Part shown: one piece after another, positions 24,944 to 34,305 of the stretch
Layout of the letters: each line of letters starts with the position of its first letter
Position numbering within the stretch: the first letter of the stretch is position 1
Assembly: GCA_036426205.1 (NCBI GenBank)
Contig: CM071574.1
Location: forward strand, 12,344,892-12,408,891
Direction of reading: 5' to 3'
DNA length: 64,000 nucleotides
Source of the DNA: Ascaphus truei
Lineage: Eukaryota; Chordata; Amphibia; Anura; Ascaphidae
Notes under the pieces: model-generated
Seen by the model: only the letters and a program-made list of their open reading frames with translations
Database searches by the model: none
Told to the model about the DNA's origin: nothing
Made by a program: the position numbers and the translations under genes

Positions 24944-25470
24944 CCTTTGCATTTGAGAGGAGCAGGACTTTTTTTTAACTTACATACAGATTGCCTGTGG
25001 TTTGCTTTTTGTCCATATTATTGCCTTTGTATATTTGCTCTGCTCCCTCTGGGAATTATACTATATATATCAATTGCCATACAGCAAAGTTTATTTATCT
25101 TTAAATTTGTGTGGGGGCTATTCAGTCTTTTTTTGGGACTTGACACTGTTTCTGTGGGTTGTGGGGATAGGGAAGTACCCCTCTGTTCCTCTGGAGCGAG
25201 GGGGAACGGGCCTGACGAAGGGGTGTTCCCTGAAACGTTGCCCCCCTGTTGTTTCCCCTCAGTGTACACACCTGTGTATTGTCTTGTCCCCTTTATTTTG
25301 TTTCTTTCCCCCCCCCTCATCCCCCCACTGTTATACGTATGCTTTTCCATATTGCTATTTCACGTTATTGTATGTAGGGTATGCGTTTCTGTTATAGGTT
25401 CTCTTGTGTATATATTAAATTATGCTTCTTGGAATTATCCCATTCTTGGATTCTGATTTCTAGAGACAGT
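24944..25470 (+). repeat. Candidate Penelope-like terminal repeat around the hammerhead
   Basis: The hammerhead-like motif sits in a T-rich, C-rich stretch (polypyrimidine CCTTTATTTTG to CCCCCCC) between a truncated MITE and unique DNA. A 218-codon open frame across it (24800-25456) begins in the MITE and has no domain, so I do not call it a gene. No RT or GIY-YIG coding sequence is visible, so membership in a Penelope-like element rests only on the ribozyme. Confidence 0.35.
25198..25260 (+). ncRNA. Hammerhead-ribozyme-like motif, minimal stem III
   Basis: All core elements are in order: CTGACGA (25212-25218); stem II AGGG/CCCT (25219-25222 with 25228-25231) closing a GTGTT loop; GAAA (25232-25235); then the self-complementary ACGT with cleavage triplet GTT (25237-25239). 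Stem I closes as GGGC/GCCC (25208-25211 with 25240-25243) and continues, past an internal loop of 1 and 8 nt, as a 9-bp helix (25198-25206 with 25252-25260, one G-U pair). Type I hammerheads with very short stem III are known in Penelope-like elements and newt satellites and often work as dimers. Activity here is not shown; the T-A pair opening stem II and the reduced stem III may weaken it. Confidence 0.65.
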
Positions 25471-27288
25471 GAGTGCTGAACATTTTTTTTGGATTAGTGT
25501 ATACTTCATATATTGATGATCTGCCATCTCCTTTACATTTGAGTGAAGCGTTTGAGTGTAAATGGTTTTGATATCCAGCATTTTAATTGATATATTTTTA
25601 AATAACTACTATAATTTTAACAGAAAAAGTAAATAGCAACAAACCCGTGGACATGGCATATTTAATCCCGAAAGATTGCAGAATCATATTGTTCAAAATA
25701 ACATCATATTTATGCACTGTGTAAGTGTATACAGTTCTATGTTGTCCTTGTAAAGGAGAATCCCTAAATTGCTTTCACAGTTTATACAGAAGTAACCTAA
25801 TTTCTGAAAGTTTAGTATATAGTTTTTAGCCTGCAATCAAATATCCAGTAGCTTCTTCTAGAATTTAACACACTTATGAATTCATGAGATCATTTTTCTT
25901 AACGTGTCCCCACCGGCATTTCAACTTCTGTAGCCCATGTTACGATGCTAAAGGAAGGCAGAGGAGGTTGGATCTTTTTTTAGACCGAGCAATCTTTGTT
26001 CATCACAAGTTCTAACGCCGCTTTTTATATTTTATCCCAGATGACTAAAATAGTTCCTTTGTACAATTTACACCGTACACGATAAAATAAAAATGTCAAA
26101 CATTATTAGTTCTGTGGTGTAACTACTAATTTCTCGTTCAACTGCACAGTATGTATGGTAAGAGCTGGAACATATCCAGACATCTTCACTATCATTTAGT
26201 TCTTAAAACCCAGGGTAGACATTTAAACCCCCAACCCCTATATCTTCTCTGCAGGTGCATAAGAAGATGATCACTTTGGTTCTATTCTGGCAACTTCATC
26301 AGATGTTCTCTGTATAATTAAATAAGAAAGCATTTTTCCCCCTAAATTACAGCATCGTATGTCTTCTTTGCAAATAGAAGCAGGACATAAAGAGAAAAGG
26401 TTCAAGTATGATTAGCTCTTGCTTTTTATTAGAAATTTGTTTCCAACTTTAATTGGATTTTTTTTTTTTTTTTTTTAATTAATGCGTCTTTTTCATTCAT
26501 GTTATTAAATTGCCCAAAAGTCTCTGTTTTAGTATCATTACCTTATTTGCATGCTCTACAGTTTGATGGTAATAGAAAATCTGCAACAATTTCTTATTCA
26601 TTTTACAGTTCCAACAGGAGCTTTTGTTTTAATCAGTGTTATTGTAAGTAACACCACCGTGTTATTCCTTTACAGCTGTTTCCATGAACATACTTTAAAT
26701 AGATATTCACAGAAAAGGGAAATCATTGTCTCAAAGCATACTTACAGCATTTATGAAGCCTAATATAACAAAGTAATAATACCAGATTTAATCTAATAAA
26801 TCAAAAGGAAATGCTATGATGCTCACTGTTAGAACTAGAACCCTCAAAAAAAAGAAAATGTGATCAAATAACTCAATTTTTATTTGCCCTCTCTAGGAAC
26901 GTAAGGTTTCCCCTGCAATAATTGATCAGAGTTTGTATAACACAAGCTAAAGTACTAGCAAAAATAAGTATGTTATTGTGAACCAAACTGCTGCACTGTT
27001 ATAACATTATCCACAGAAATAAGATCTCGGAAATATAGATATAGGGAACAGAAAAAAGATGGATAAGATAGAGTGGTAAAAAATGCCTCAGGCTAGAAAG
27101 TAATGAGAATTTTTTCCATGGAGTGTTTTAACCTGCTATTCAAAAATGGATTCTTGTCTTAATAAATCCTAAAAGTGTAATTTAGTTGTGGAAGGAGAAG
27201 AACAAAGGCTACAGCAGTTTTTTTGATAACAACACTTGTTAAGGTTGATAAGTTGAGTTTCAAATGTGCAAAGAAAAATGTGTCACAG
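25471..27288. other. Repeat-poor AT-rich spacer
   Basis: AT-rich, no element recognised apart from a poly-T run at about 26458-26476. The 70-codon frame at 26551-26763 has no domain. Confidence 0.5.
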
Positions 27289-27380
27289 TTTGTTTTAAGG
27301 TGACAATGTAACTGTTCGGCATCTTACATTTTCTGCTGTTAATATCCAGCATGTTAGTTAAAACATTATGCAAAAACTTT
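27289..27380 (+). repeat. Local direct repeat, copy 1
   Basis: TTTGTTTTAAGGTGACAATG through AAAACATTATGCAAAAACTT matches 28238-28329 at most positions in the same orientation. Confidence 0.8.
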
Positions 27381-28237
27381 AAAAAAAAACAACAATAAAA
27401 AACAGTTTGTATGTTTTGGTAAAGATTTTTTATTCCTGTTTAATTTATCAAGTTCAACGTATCATCTTTAATTTGTTCCAAAATTATGCAGTTTCTTTTT
27501 CTGGAAAAATTCAGTTTTCTGGTTACTTTTGTTGTAATAACTGTAAATAAATGAATTTTCATTAGGGCTCAATTGGGAAATGTGAGAGATCATTAAAACG
27601 ACTACACAGTGAATACCAATGAGTATTCTGCTTTAACAAAAGTTGCTTTGTGACTTTTAATTCGACTTTAAAATTACATCACAGACAATTGCTTTTTTAT
27701 AACCCCTTTATAACCAGGGTTAATAGGTATGCTGCAAGATACACAGTAATAGATTTAAACCAAAAAAGACAATTATACTTAAACATTCTTTAATCATTAT
27801 AGTGCATTTGTTATGGAATTTGTATAGATGTTGGTAAGGCTCATACTGTACATCCAATTTAAAAGTTACTCCACAAATGTCATAAATAAATAATAAGGTT
27901 GGTCACTATCACAGGTTTTGGTTTAAAAAATGTTTGTGTCTTGCTTTTAAAAAAATATTCGTTCTTCAGTTTTGGACTTTAAAAAAATCAAGCTTTAATT
28001 ATTTAGCAAAAATGTTTTATTTTTTATTTTAAGTAAATCAATGTTATAACCCCCCACACTGGAAAAAATAAGCACCACAGAAAAGGAATGAAGATGAGCA
28101 TTTATTAGGGTTCAGCTTGACCTTCAGCCTGATTATAAAATGTGTTCCAAATTTTGACTTAAAATGCTTAACTCGGAATTCAAATTGAACGTCGAATCTG
28201 CAAAGTTCAAATTTCAAACCTGTGCCCGTCTTAAACG
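27381..28237. other. Spacer between the two direct repeats
   Basis: AT-rich; 27900-28215 contains TTTTGGTTT and CAAATTTCAAA low-complexity patches. No supported gene. Confidence 0.5.
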
Positions 28238-28327
28238 GTTTGTTTTAAGCTGACAATGTAAGTGTTCAGCAACTTTCATTTCCCGCAGTTAATAAAGCAG
28301 CATGCTAGTAAAAGCATTATGCAAGTA
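28238..28327 (+). repeat. Local direct repeat, copy 2
   Basis: TTTGTTTTAAGCTGACAATG through AAAGCATTATGCAAGTACTT, the second copy of the 27289 repeat. The poly-T end of an L1 insertion abuts its right edge. Confidence 0.8.
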
Positions 28328-28792
28328 CTTTTTTTTTTTTTCCAAATATTTTTTATTGGGTGGTTACACAGTTCCATACATATAACAATGTTTACATCCC
28401 AATACAGAACATTTTTCAACTTTTGTAGCCTAGGGGGCAAGAATAAATGCCCAAAAGGTGGGGCTTCCCTGAAGGAGGGGAGCATAGGCTAGTAAGAAAG
28501 TAAGAAAGAGGAGATAGGGAGCGGGGGGTGTTTTCCCCGGGCGACCGGACTCAGAATTTCCTGACTTGTAGTTCTGAGTGAGGTGGGTGTGGCATCTTTT
28601 CATATGGGCGATATCCCTTTCTATAGCAGGGGAGGGAGGGAGGGGGATGGGTCCCTTATTATATAATCCACCAGGCTTCCCATATTTTGTAGAATGAGTT
28701 AGTTTTTTGCTTCAGGTAGGCTGTGAGCTTTTCCATAAGCATAAACTCATTGATCCTTTTTTTAATCATTCCCTTAGTGGGGGGAGTTAGTT
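28328..28792 (-). mobile_element. Tx1-like L1, 3' end, 5'-truncated (copy A)
   Basis: Begins with a T run (the poly-A tail on the minus strand) and matches the 3' UTR and ORF2 C-terminus of the longer copy at 30195: CAAATATTTTTTATTGGGTG, CCCCGGGCGACCGGACTCAG, GCTTCAGGTAGGCTGTGAGC. The match ends at about 28792 within the last ORF2 codons. A typical short L1 insertion. Confidence 0.9.
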
Positions 28793-29740
28793 ATCACCTG
28801 GTGTTGGGGAAGCGTCCTGCGCGACGCAGTAGGTGTCTCCTCTAGAGAGGGACACAGGTTATATTATTGTATTGTAGTGATATATGTTGTTTGCATGTTA
28901 GTAAAGTCCTTAGTTATTATACCTCACCGTGTATGTTATTATTGATTGTCCTGCGAGGAACCACTCCCCCTCTGGTGGGAGCCATCGCAGGTGGAGGCGC
29001 TGAATTGAGTAAGTGGTTACCCCTAGTATAATTGCCCCAGGTTCCCCGTGGCGGAAGCTCAGCCCTCCTGCGAGCCAACAGGTAACGCACCACACCCGAG
29101 TAACATTGTATGTTCTCCTTCACCCCACACTAAATCTGCGATTGGGGGGGGAATACCCGTTACACGCAGTAGCGCCTTTACCAAACATTATCTATCTGCA
29201 CGCATTGAAGGCAGCACGCGGACGCTGGAGGAGAGAAGAGAGCAAGACCCAGACCGGAGTGGAGAATAAAGGTAAGAGTTTCCAACTTTATTTACCCTCT
29301 CCGGTCACTCTAGGGTCATTTATTTGCTCCCTCATGCCCAGGAACATGACAGATTGACACCTTCGGTGCATTAGCTGTGTGGCTGAAGCGCAGGACAGGT
29401 TTTCTATTTCAGAGTGAGGGGGTAAGACTGGTTTAGGGGCCTCCAGTTCCTGGGGGCCTAGTCCACGGAAATGGTCCTGTGAGCAGAGCTCTGACCACTG
29501 AAGGAAATGCAAGCTGCGAGGGGTATTACATTGGAAGAACTATGAAAATGCTCCTCTCGTGCAAGAGAAGGCTGATTGTATGAGCTGCTCCACCATTAAA
29601 ATATATTATATTATTATACTGTTCCTGGCCTTGGACTGAAGTTACTGTAAGTGTTCCTGTGGGGAGGAATCCCGGTCTCTGGCAGAGCCCTGCAGGACGG
29701 AGGCGCTACACCATCCTGAAAACCTGTTGTACTCCCCACC
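28793..29740 (+). repeat. Unclassified GC-richer block, possibly LTR-derived
   Basis: Distinctly GC-richer than its flanks. It carries CGCAGGTGGAGGCGCTGA (28988-29005) and a second CAGGACGGAGGCGCTACA (29693-29710), and a GAGAATAAAGGTAAGAG motif near 29262. The repeated GGAGGCGCT context suggests two related pieces of one LTR family, but no termini or coding sequence could be fixed. Confidence 0.35.
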
Positions 29741-30194
29741 AGTCCCCCTGAGAACCAACGAGACGTGTGTGTGGTGTGTGGTTAGATATATAGATATAAA
29801 TCACTTGTGAGCACATTCACATGTCTTAGGCAGGTCTGCAACCTTGCTGTTAATATACATTTCAGTAACCATTTTGTTCCCTTTGTTCCAATATATATTT
29901 TAGTATCCATTTTGTTTCCCCTTGTCCCAGGTTTTACTTTTAAAATATGTATTACTTTAAAACTTGAGCAGGTGCTCTGGCAAGTCTCCTAGAAACTTTC
30001 AGCCGCAAGGATAAGAGAAGAATGTTAGCTTGTTAGCTTTGTATAAACAAAGTCTTTCTCTCTGTACTCCCACATTTCTCCCTTCTCTGCTTCTTTTACT
30101 TTTTAGAAAAAAGTGGAAGGCACAAATGTAAGCAAAACATTTAATCTATGTAGCAATAAATTAGGTAGAACGTCAGCGAATACCAGATCGACAG
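29741..30194. other. Unclassified spacer
   Basis: Pyrimidine-rich patch at 30050-30105; no gene or element recognised. Confidence 0.5.
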
Positions 30195-32165
30195 TTTTTT
30201 GTTTTTTTTCCAAATATTTTTTATTGGGTGGTTACACAGGTACATACATATAACAATGTTTACATCCCAATACATAACATTTTTCAACTTTTGTAGGATA
30301 GGGGGCAAGAATAAATGCCCAAAAGGTGGGCTTCCCTGATGGAGGGGAGCATAGACTAGTAAGAAAGTAAGAAAGAGGAGATAGAGAGCGGGGGAGGTAG
30401 GGGGGGCGGAGGGTGTTTTCCCCGGGCGACCGGACTCAGAATTTCCTGACTTGTAGTTCTGAGTGAGGTGGGTGTGGCATCTTTTCATATGGGCGATATC
30501 CCTTTTGGGAGGGAGGGGGATGGGTCCCTTCTTATAAAATCAACCAGGGTTCCCATATTTTGTAGAATGAGTTAGTTTTTTGCTTCAGGTAGGCTGTGAG
30601 CTTTTCCATAAGCATAACCTCATTGATCCTTTTTTTAATCATTCCCTTAGTGGGGGGAGTTAGTTTCTTCCAGGAGGCCGCAACTTCACATCTCGCCGCT
30701 GTGAGAATGAAGGAGATTAATTTCCCGACTGGTCGACCGATTTCCTCCATCGGCCTGGCCAGCAGGTAGGTCAGTGGCTCAATAGGTAGCTCGAGGCCTG
30801 TGACCTCTTTTATTAGATTTTGGACCGTAGCCCAATATTTCTTAATTTCTGGACATGTCCACCATATATGAGCCATGTCTCCCTTTTGTCCACAGCCTCT
30901 CCAACAAAGATCTGATGCCAGAGGGTAGATTTGTTTTAGTCTCACTGGAGTGAGATACCAATAGAAAAGTATCTTCTAGATGTTCTCTTTTGTAGTAGTA
31001 CATATGGATGTCCCTGAGGCTGCTTCCCAGATCTCTTGCCAGTCTTCCTCTTCAATAGATATATTCAGATCAGCGGCCCATTTAAGCATATAGTCATGTC
31101 TTGGGGGGCCTTCCACTGTTTCCAGCTCAGAGTAAATTTTGGAAATAAGTCCCTTTTGGTCTAAATCAGCTTTACAGAGTCTCTCGAATTTAGTGAGAGA
31201 GGGAAACTCTGGGTTTGGGGATACTCTTTGGGTGAATTGCCTGATTTTCAGGTATTTAAACGCGTCCAAATCCGGGATTCCAGATTTAGTTCTTAGGTCT
31301 TGAAAGCTCAAGAGCTTCCCTAGGCTCAGAATGTCTGCCATCGTCTTGATGCCTTTTTATTTTAGTTGGTCGAAAAGCCTAGATCTACATCCAGGAGGGA
31401 ATTTGGGGTTATCGAAAATTGGCGTAAGTTATGAGCCAGGGGAGGAGAGTTTGTATTTGAGCTTAGTTTTTAACCATATTTTCCAGGTATGTCTAGTTGG
31501 CCCTAATTTGAATTTTTGCGGAGGCATATCTCCTCTTTCCAAGCTCCAAAGGCATGCTTGCAGGGAAGGCATTTTAGCATGGTGGGTCTCTATTTTGACC
31601 CAGCAACGTTGGGTTGGGTCCGAATTCCACAGTGCCGCTTGCTTTAGCTGGGCCGCCTGATAGTATTTGTGGATATCTGGGACTCCCATGCCCCTTCTCC
31701 CTCGTGGTGACAATAGGACCGATCGGGCTACTCTGGGTCTTTTGCCTTGCCAAATAAAGTGGAACAACCTATTTTGGATATTTTTTAGTTCAGAGCCCGG
31801 GACGTGGATCGGAAGAGTCTGAAAAAAATATAGTAGTCTAGGAAGTATATTCATTTTTATGGAAATCATTCTTCCGATCCATGATATCTGATAATCTTCC
31901 CATTTGCTCAAATCCTTTTTAATTTTGTCAAAGAGAGCTGGGTAGTTATGTTGAAATTGTGACTGGTAGTCCTTTGATAAATTCACCCCCAGGTATTTGA
32001 TGTATAGAGGACTCCATTTATAAGCAAAGTTTATTTTGAGTAGTTTCACTTCTGGCTCTGTGAGGCTGAGATTGAGGGCCTCTGATTTTTAATTATTAAT
32101 TTTGTATCCAGCTATAACGCCAAAGTCTTCCAGTTCCCTTTGGAGATTCGGGAGGGTGTGCAAGC
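30195..32165 (-). pseudogene. Tx1-like L1, 3' third of ORF2 plus 3' UTR (copy B)
   Basis: 5'-truncated minus-strand copy. From its 5' end: the post-RT segment with IAGYKIN and SEALNLSL (about 32070-32140); a long frame 31429-32049 with YIKYLGVNLSKDY and SWIGRMISIKMNILPRLLYF; 30976-31341 with FKYLKIRQF and LKWAADLNISIEEEDW; and 30532-30945 with the C-terminal CCHC motif C-x3-C-x7-H-x4-C (CWRGCGQKGDMAHIWWTC) and WPEI-like cysteine context. A T run at 30195-30209 is the poly-A tail. Frameshifts and stops break the frame at about 31400 and 30960. It aligns in order with the C-terminal part of the plus-strand ORF2 at 60568 but is clearly diverged from it. Confidence 0.9.
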
Positions 32166-32186
32166 ACTTTTAAAAGGTGCTTAATG

Positions 32187-32591
32187 AAGTGTTTTCCAAA
32201 CCTCTCCTCGTGACCCGCGGCCGCACCAGGTTTCTGAGACAACAATCTAACATTCTAGTACAGGTAGTCCTCGCTATTCAATGTTTCACTTTACAATGAA
32301 TGGTATATCCAATGCTTTACAATCCAACTCTATGGGCCATTTTTCGACGCCGGAATGCGTTATCTGACACCTGAATGCGTTATCCAACGCTCACCGCCAC
32401 TGATTAACATGGGACTCACTTTACAATGGTTTCACTATCCAATGCTACTTCCAGAACGGATTCCCTTGGATAACCGAGGACTGCCTGTAATATACAAAAA
32501 AAAAAAGTGCACTCACATGGATGCAAGTTCATTGGTCATTCCCAAAACATGGTGTGGCCTTGAGTCACAATGAGAGGTTTGGAAAACACTT
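32187..32591. mobile_element. hAT-type element interrupted by a TA-MITE
   Basis: Perfect 20-bp terminal inverted repeats, AAGTGTTTTCCAAACCTCTC at the left and its exact complement at 32572-32591, with perfect 8-bp target duplications GCTTAATG at 32179-32186 and 32592-32599. The 8-bp duplication places it in hAT. Its own length without the nested MITE is about 175 bp. It has no transposase. Confidence 0.92.
32261..32487 (-). mobile_element. TA-flanked MITE nested in the hAT element
   Basis: 227 bp with ends CAGGTAGTCCTCG and CGAGGACTGCCTG and TA duplications at 32259-32260 and 32488-32489. It is the opposite-orientation relative of 18713-18935 (shared TTTTTCGACGC and CTCACCGCCACTGATTAACA motifs). 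Because it lies inside the hAT element, it arrived later. Confidence 0.92.
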
Positions 32592-32599
32592 GCTTAATG

Positions 32600-34010
32600 A
32601 CAGTGTGCAGATAGATGCATTATTGTACTGCTCCACTCCTCTCCTATGATAATCACTAGTCCCTAGTGTAAGAAAAAGAGTGGGACAGGATTCATCAGCG
32701 CACAGGCATTATGTAGCTAACTGGAGGGGCGGGTAGAAGCTCTTGCCCATGTAATGTTCCTTCTACACACACACATTTATATATAATATATATACATATA
32801 TATGTATTCATACATATACACACATTTGGGTAATGTGCAATCCTTTTGACAGCTCAAAGGGCGCAGATGCAGCCTTCCAAGTATATCATGGTGTTACCAC
32901 TGTCTTGTCTTACATGCATGTCTGTTAAATAATTAGTATTGCATGGGTCCTATCTATGTATAGCACCTCAATCTTCTGGGGAAGTGAGGTTCTAGCCGTT
33001 TGCTGTGGTGGGAAAGAGAAAAGTCTGGAATGCAGTTGACAGTTGCAAAGAAAACTGAAAAAGAGAGAAAAATGTAAAGAGAAATAACTGAAATATACAG
33101 CCAAGAGATAAAGACAGAGAAAGCGGAGAGAAAAGATTTACTGAAAAATAAATGAAAGTAACCGAGTTATTGCAACAAATCAAACAGAGCATTATCAGTA
33201 AGATACAAAGTTATATGGAAAAAGTAAGTAATAGTGCAATAACAAAAAGGAATGTGTATAAAAAGGGAAAAAAACACTTATTATAATCTGAAATAAAATA
33301 AACTACAGAGGAAAGAGGCACAGGTGGAGATTCTTATCAATAATACCACTATCACATGTATACATTATACAAATTAAATAAACATAAACCAACATATCAA
33401 CTCTGGCTAACGCAAGCAACATCATTTATTATGTAAATAAATAGTGCTCACTAACAAGAGAACCTATAGAATTCATAACATTATATGTATCTATATGTAT
33501 AATTGACTTCCTTCAATGTTATTTTCATTAGCCGTTATTAATATTGCTTAAGCATTGTTATTTTTTTCTTAACTAGTTATACACGATGCTTAATAAAATA
33601 ACATATTACATTTAAAGTACTAATACAATATATAGCATAGTTTTCATTTTGAATGACTGTACCTTTATAATCACAGCCCAGGGGGAGCATATAGGAGAAA
33701 AACAACACAAACAAATCTAAGTGCAGATGATAGTGCAATCAAATCGTGTAACAGCCTGAATCTTGGCTTCTATGTGCAGCCTACACACAAGATGTCAGAA
33801 GTATTAAAGCAACTCCAAAACTGTGGCAATACTGTGTCTTTGTACCAGGTCAGGATGTGCACCAAATGAAAGTGTCATCAGACAGGGGTATCAGGAGAGA
33901 TGAACCTCAGCAGTATAAAATAAAAATATCCATAGCACAGATCAATACAATAAAAAATGTTTATATTAAAAAAATTGAAATTTGCACTTACAATAATGCA
34001 AAATTAAAAA
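32600..34010. other. Unclassified spacer
   Basis: AT-rich, with ACAC and TATA microsatellite patches at about 32765-32825 and an A-rich stretch at 33050-33300. No supported gene. Confidence 0.5.
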
Positions 34011-34305
34011 GGTCAGGTTTTCAGAATATCCCAGCTTCAGCAAACACTTGAGTGCAGGTTAATAGGGCCTTTTGTGACCTCGTCACTACCAAAGTGTTTG
34101 TATATGTCTTCTTGCCCTTTGCACCGGGTCTTTTTATATATTTGTCTTTTGGGTGAGTGGTGGGTTACCATGTAGTAGCATTGTCCCAGCTTCAGCACAG
34201 GTGGCTCAATCAGTCTTCGACTGAGCCACCTGTGCTGAAGCTGGGATATCCTGAAACCCTGACCTGTTGGGGGCTTGAGGACTGGAGTTGAGCACCATTG
34301 GTCTG
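34011..34305. mobile_element. hAT foldback MITE with internal insertion
   Basis: Left arm from GGTCAGGTTTTCAGAATATC to CTTCAGCA (34042), then 142 bp of foreign DNA (34043-34184), then the arm resumes with CCCAGCTTCAGCA at 34185 and runs through the central CAGTCTTCGACTG loop to ...GGAGTTGAGCACCATTG. The left terminal repeat is missing. The 13 bases CCCAGCTTCAGCA occur on both sides of the foreign DNA (34030-34042, 34185-34197). Confidence 0.75.
34043..34184. mobile_element. 142-bp unidentified insertion in the MITE
   Basis: Bounded by a 13-bp duplication of MITE sequence. It has no poly-A tail and no terminal inverted repeat; AACACTT near its left end has a complementary AAGTGTT about 50 bases inside. 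The long duplication suggests a LINE-mobilised retroposon, but a local template-switch event is also possible. Confidence 0.4.

Noticed and set aside
24800..25456. 218-codon hydrophobic open frame
   Set aside because: Starts inside a truncated MITE, runs through the hammerhead-like motif and pyrimidine-rich DNA; no recognisable domain.
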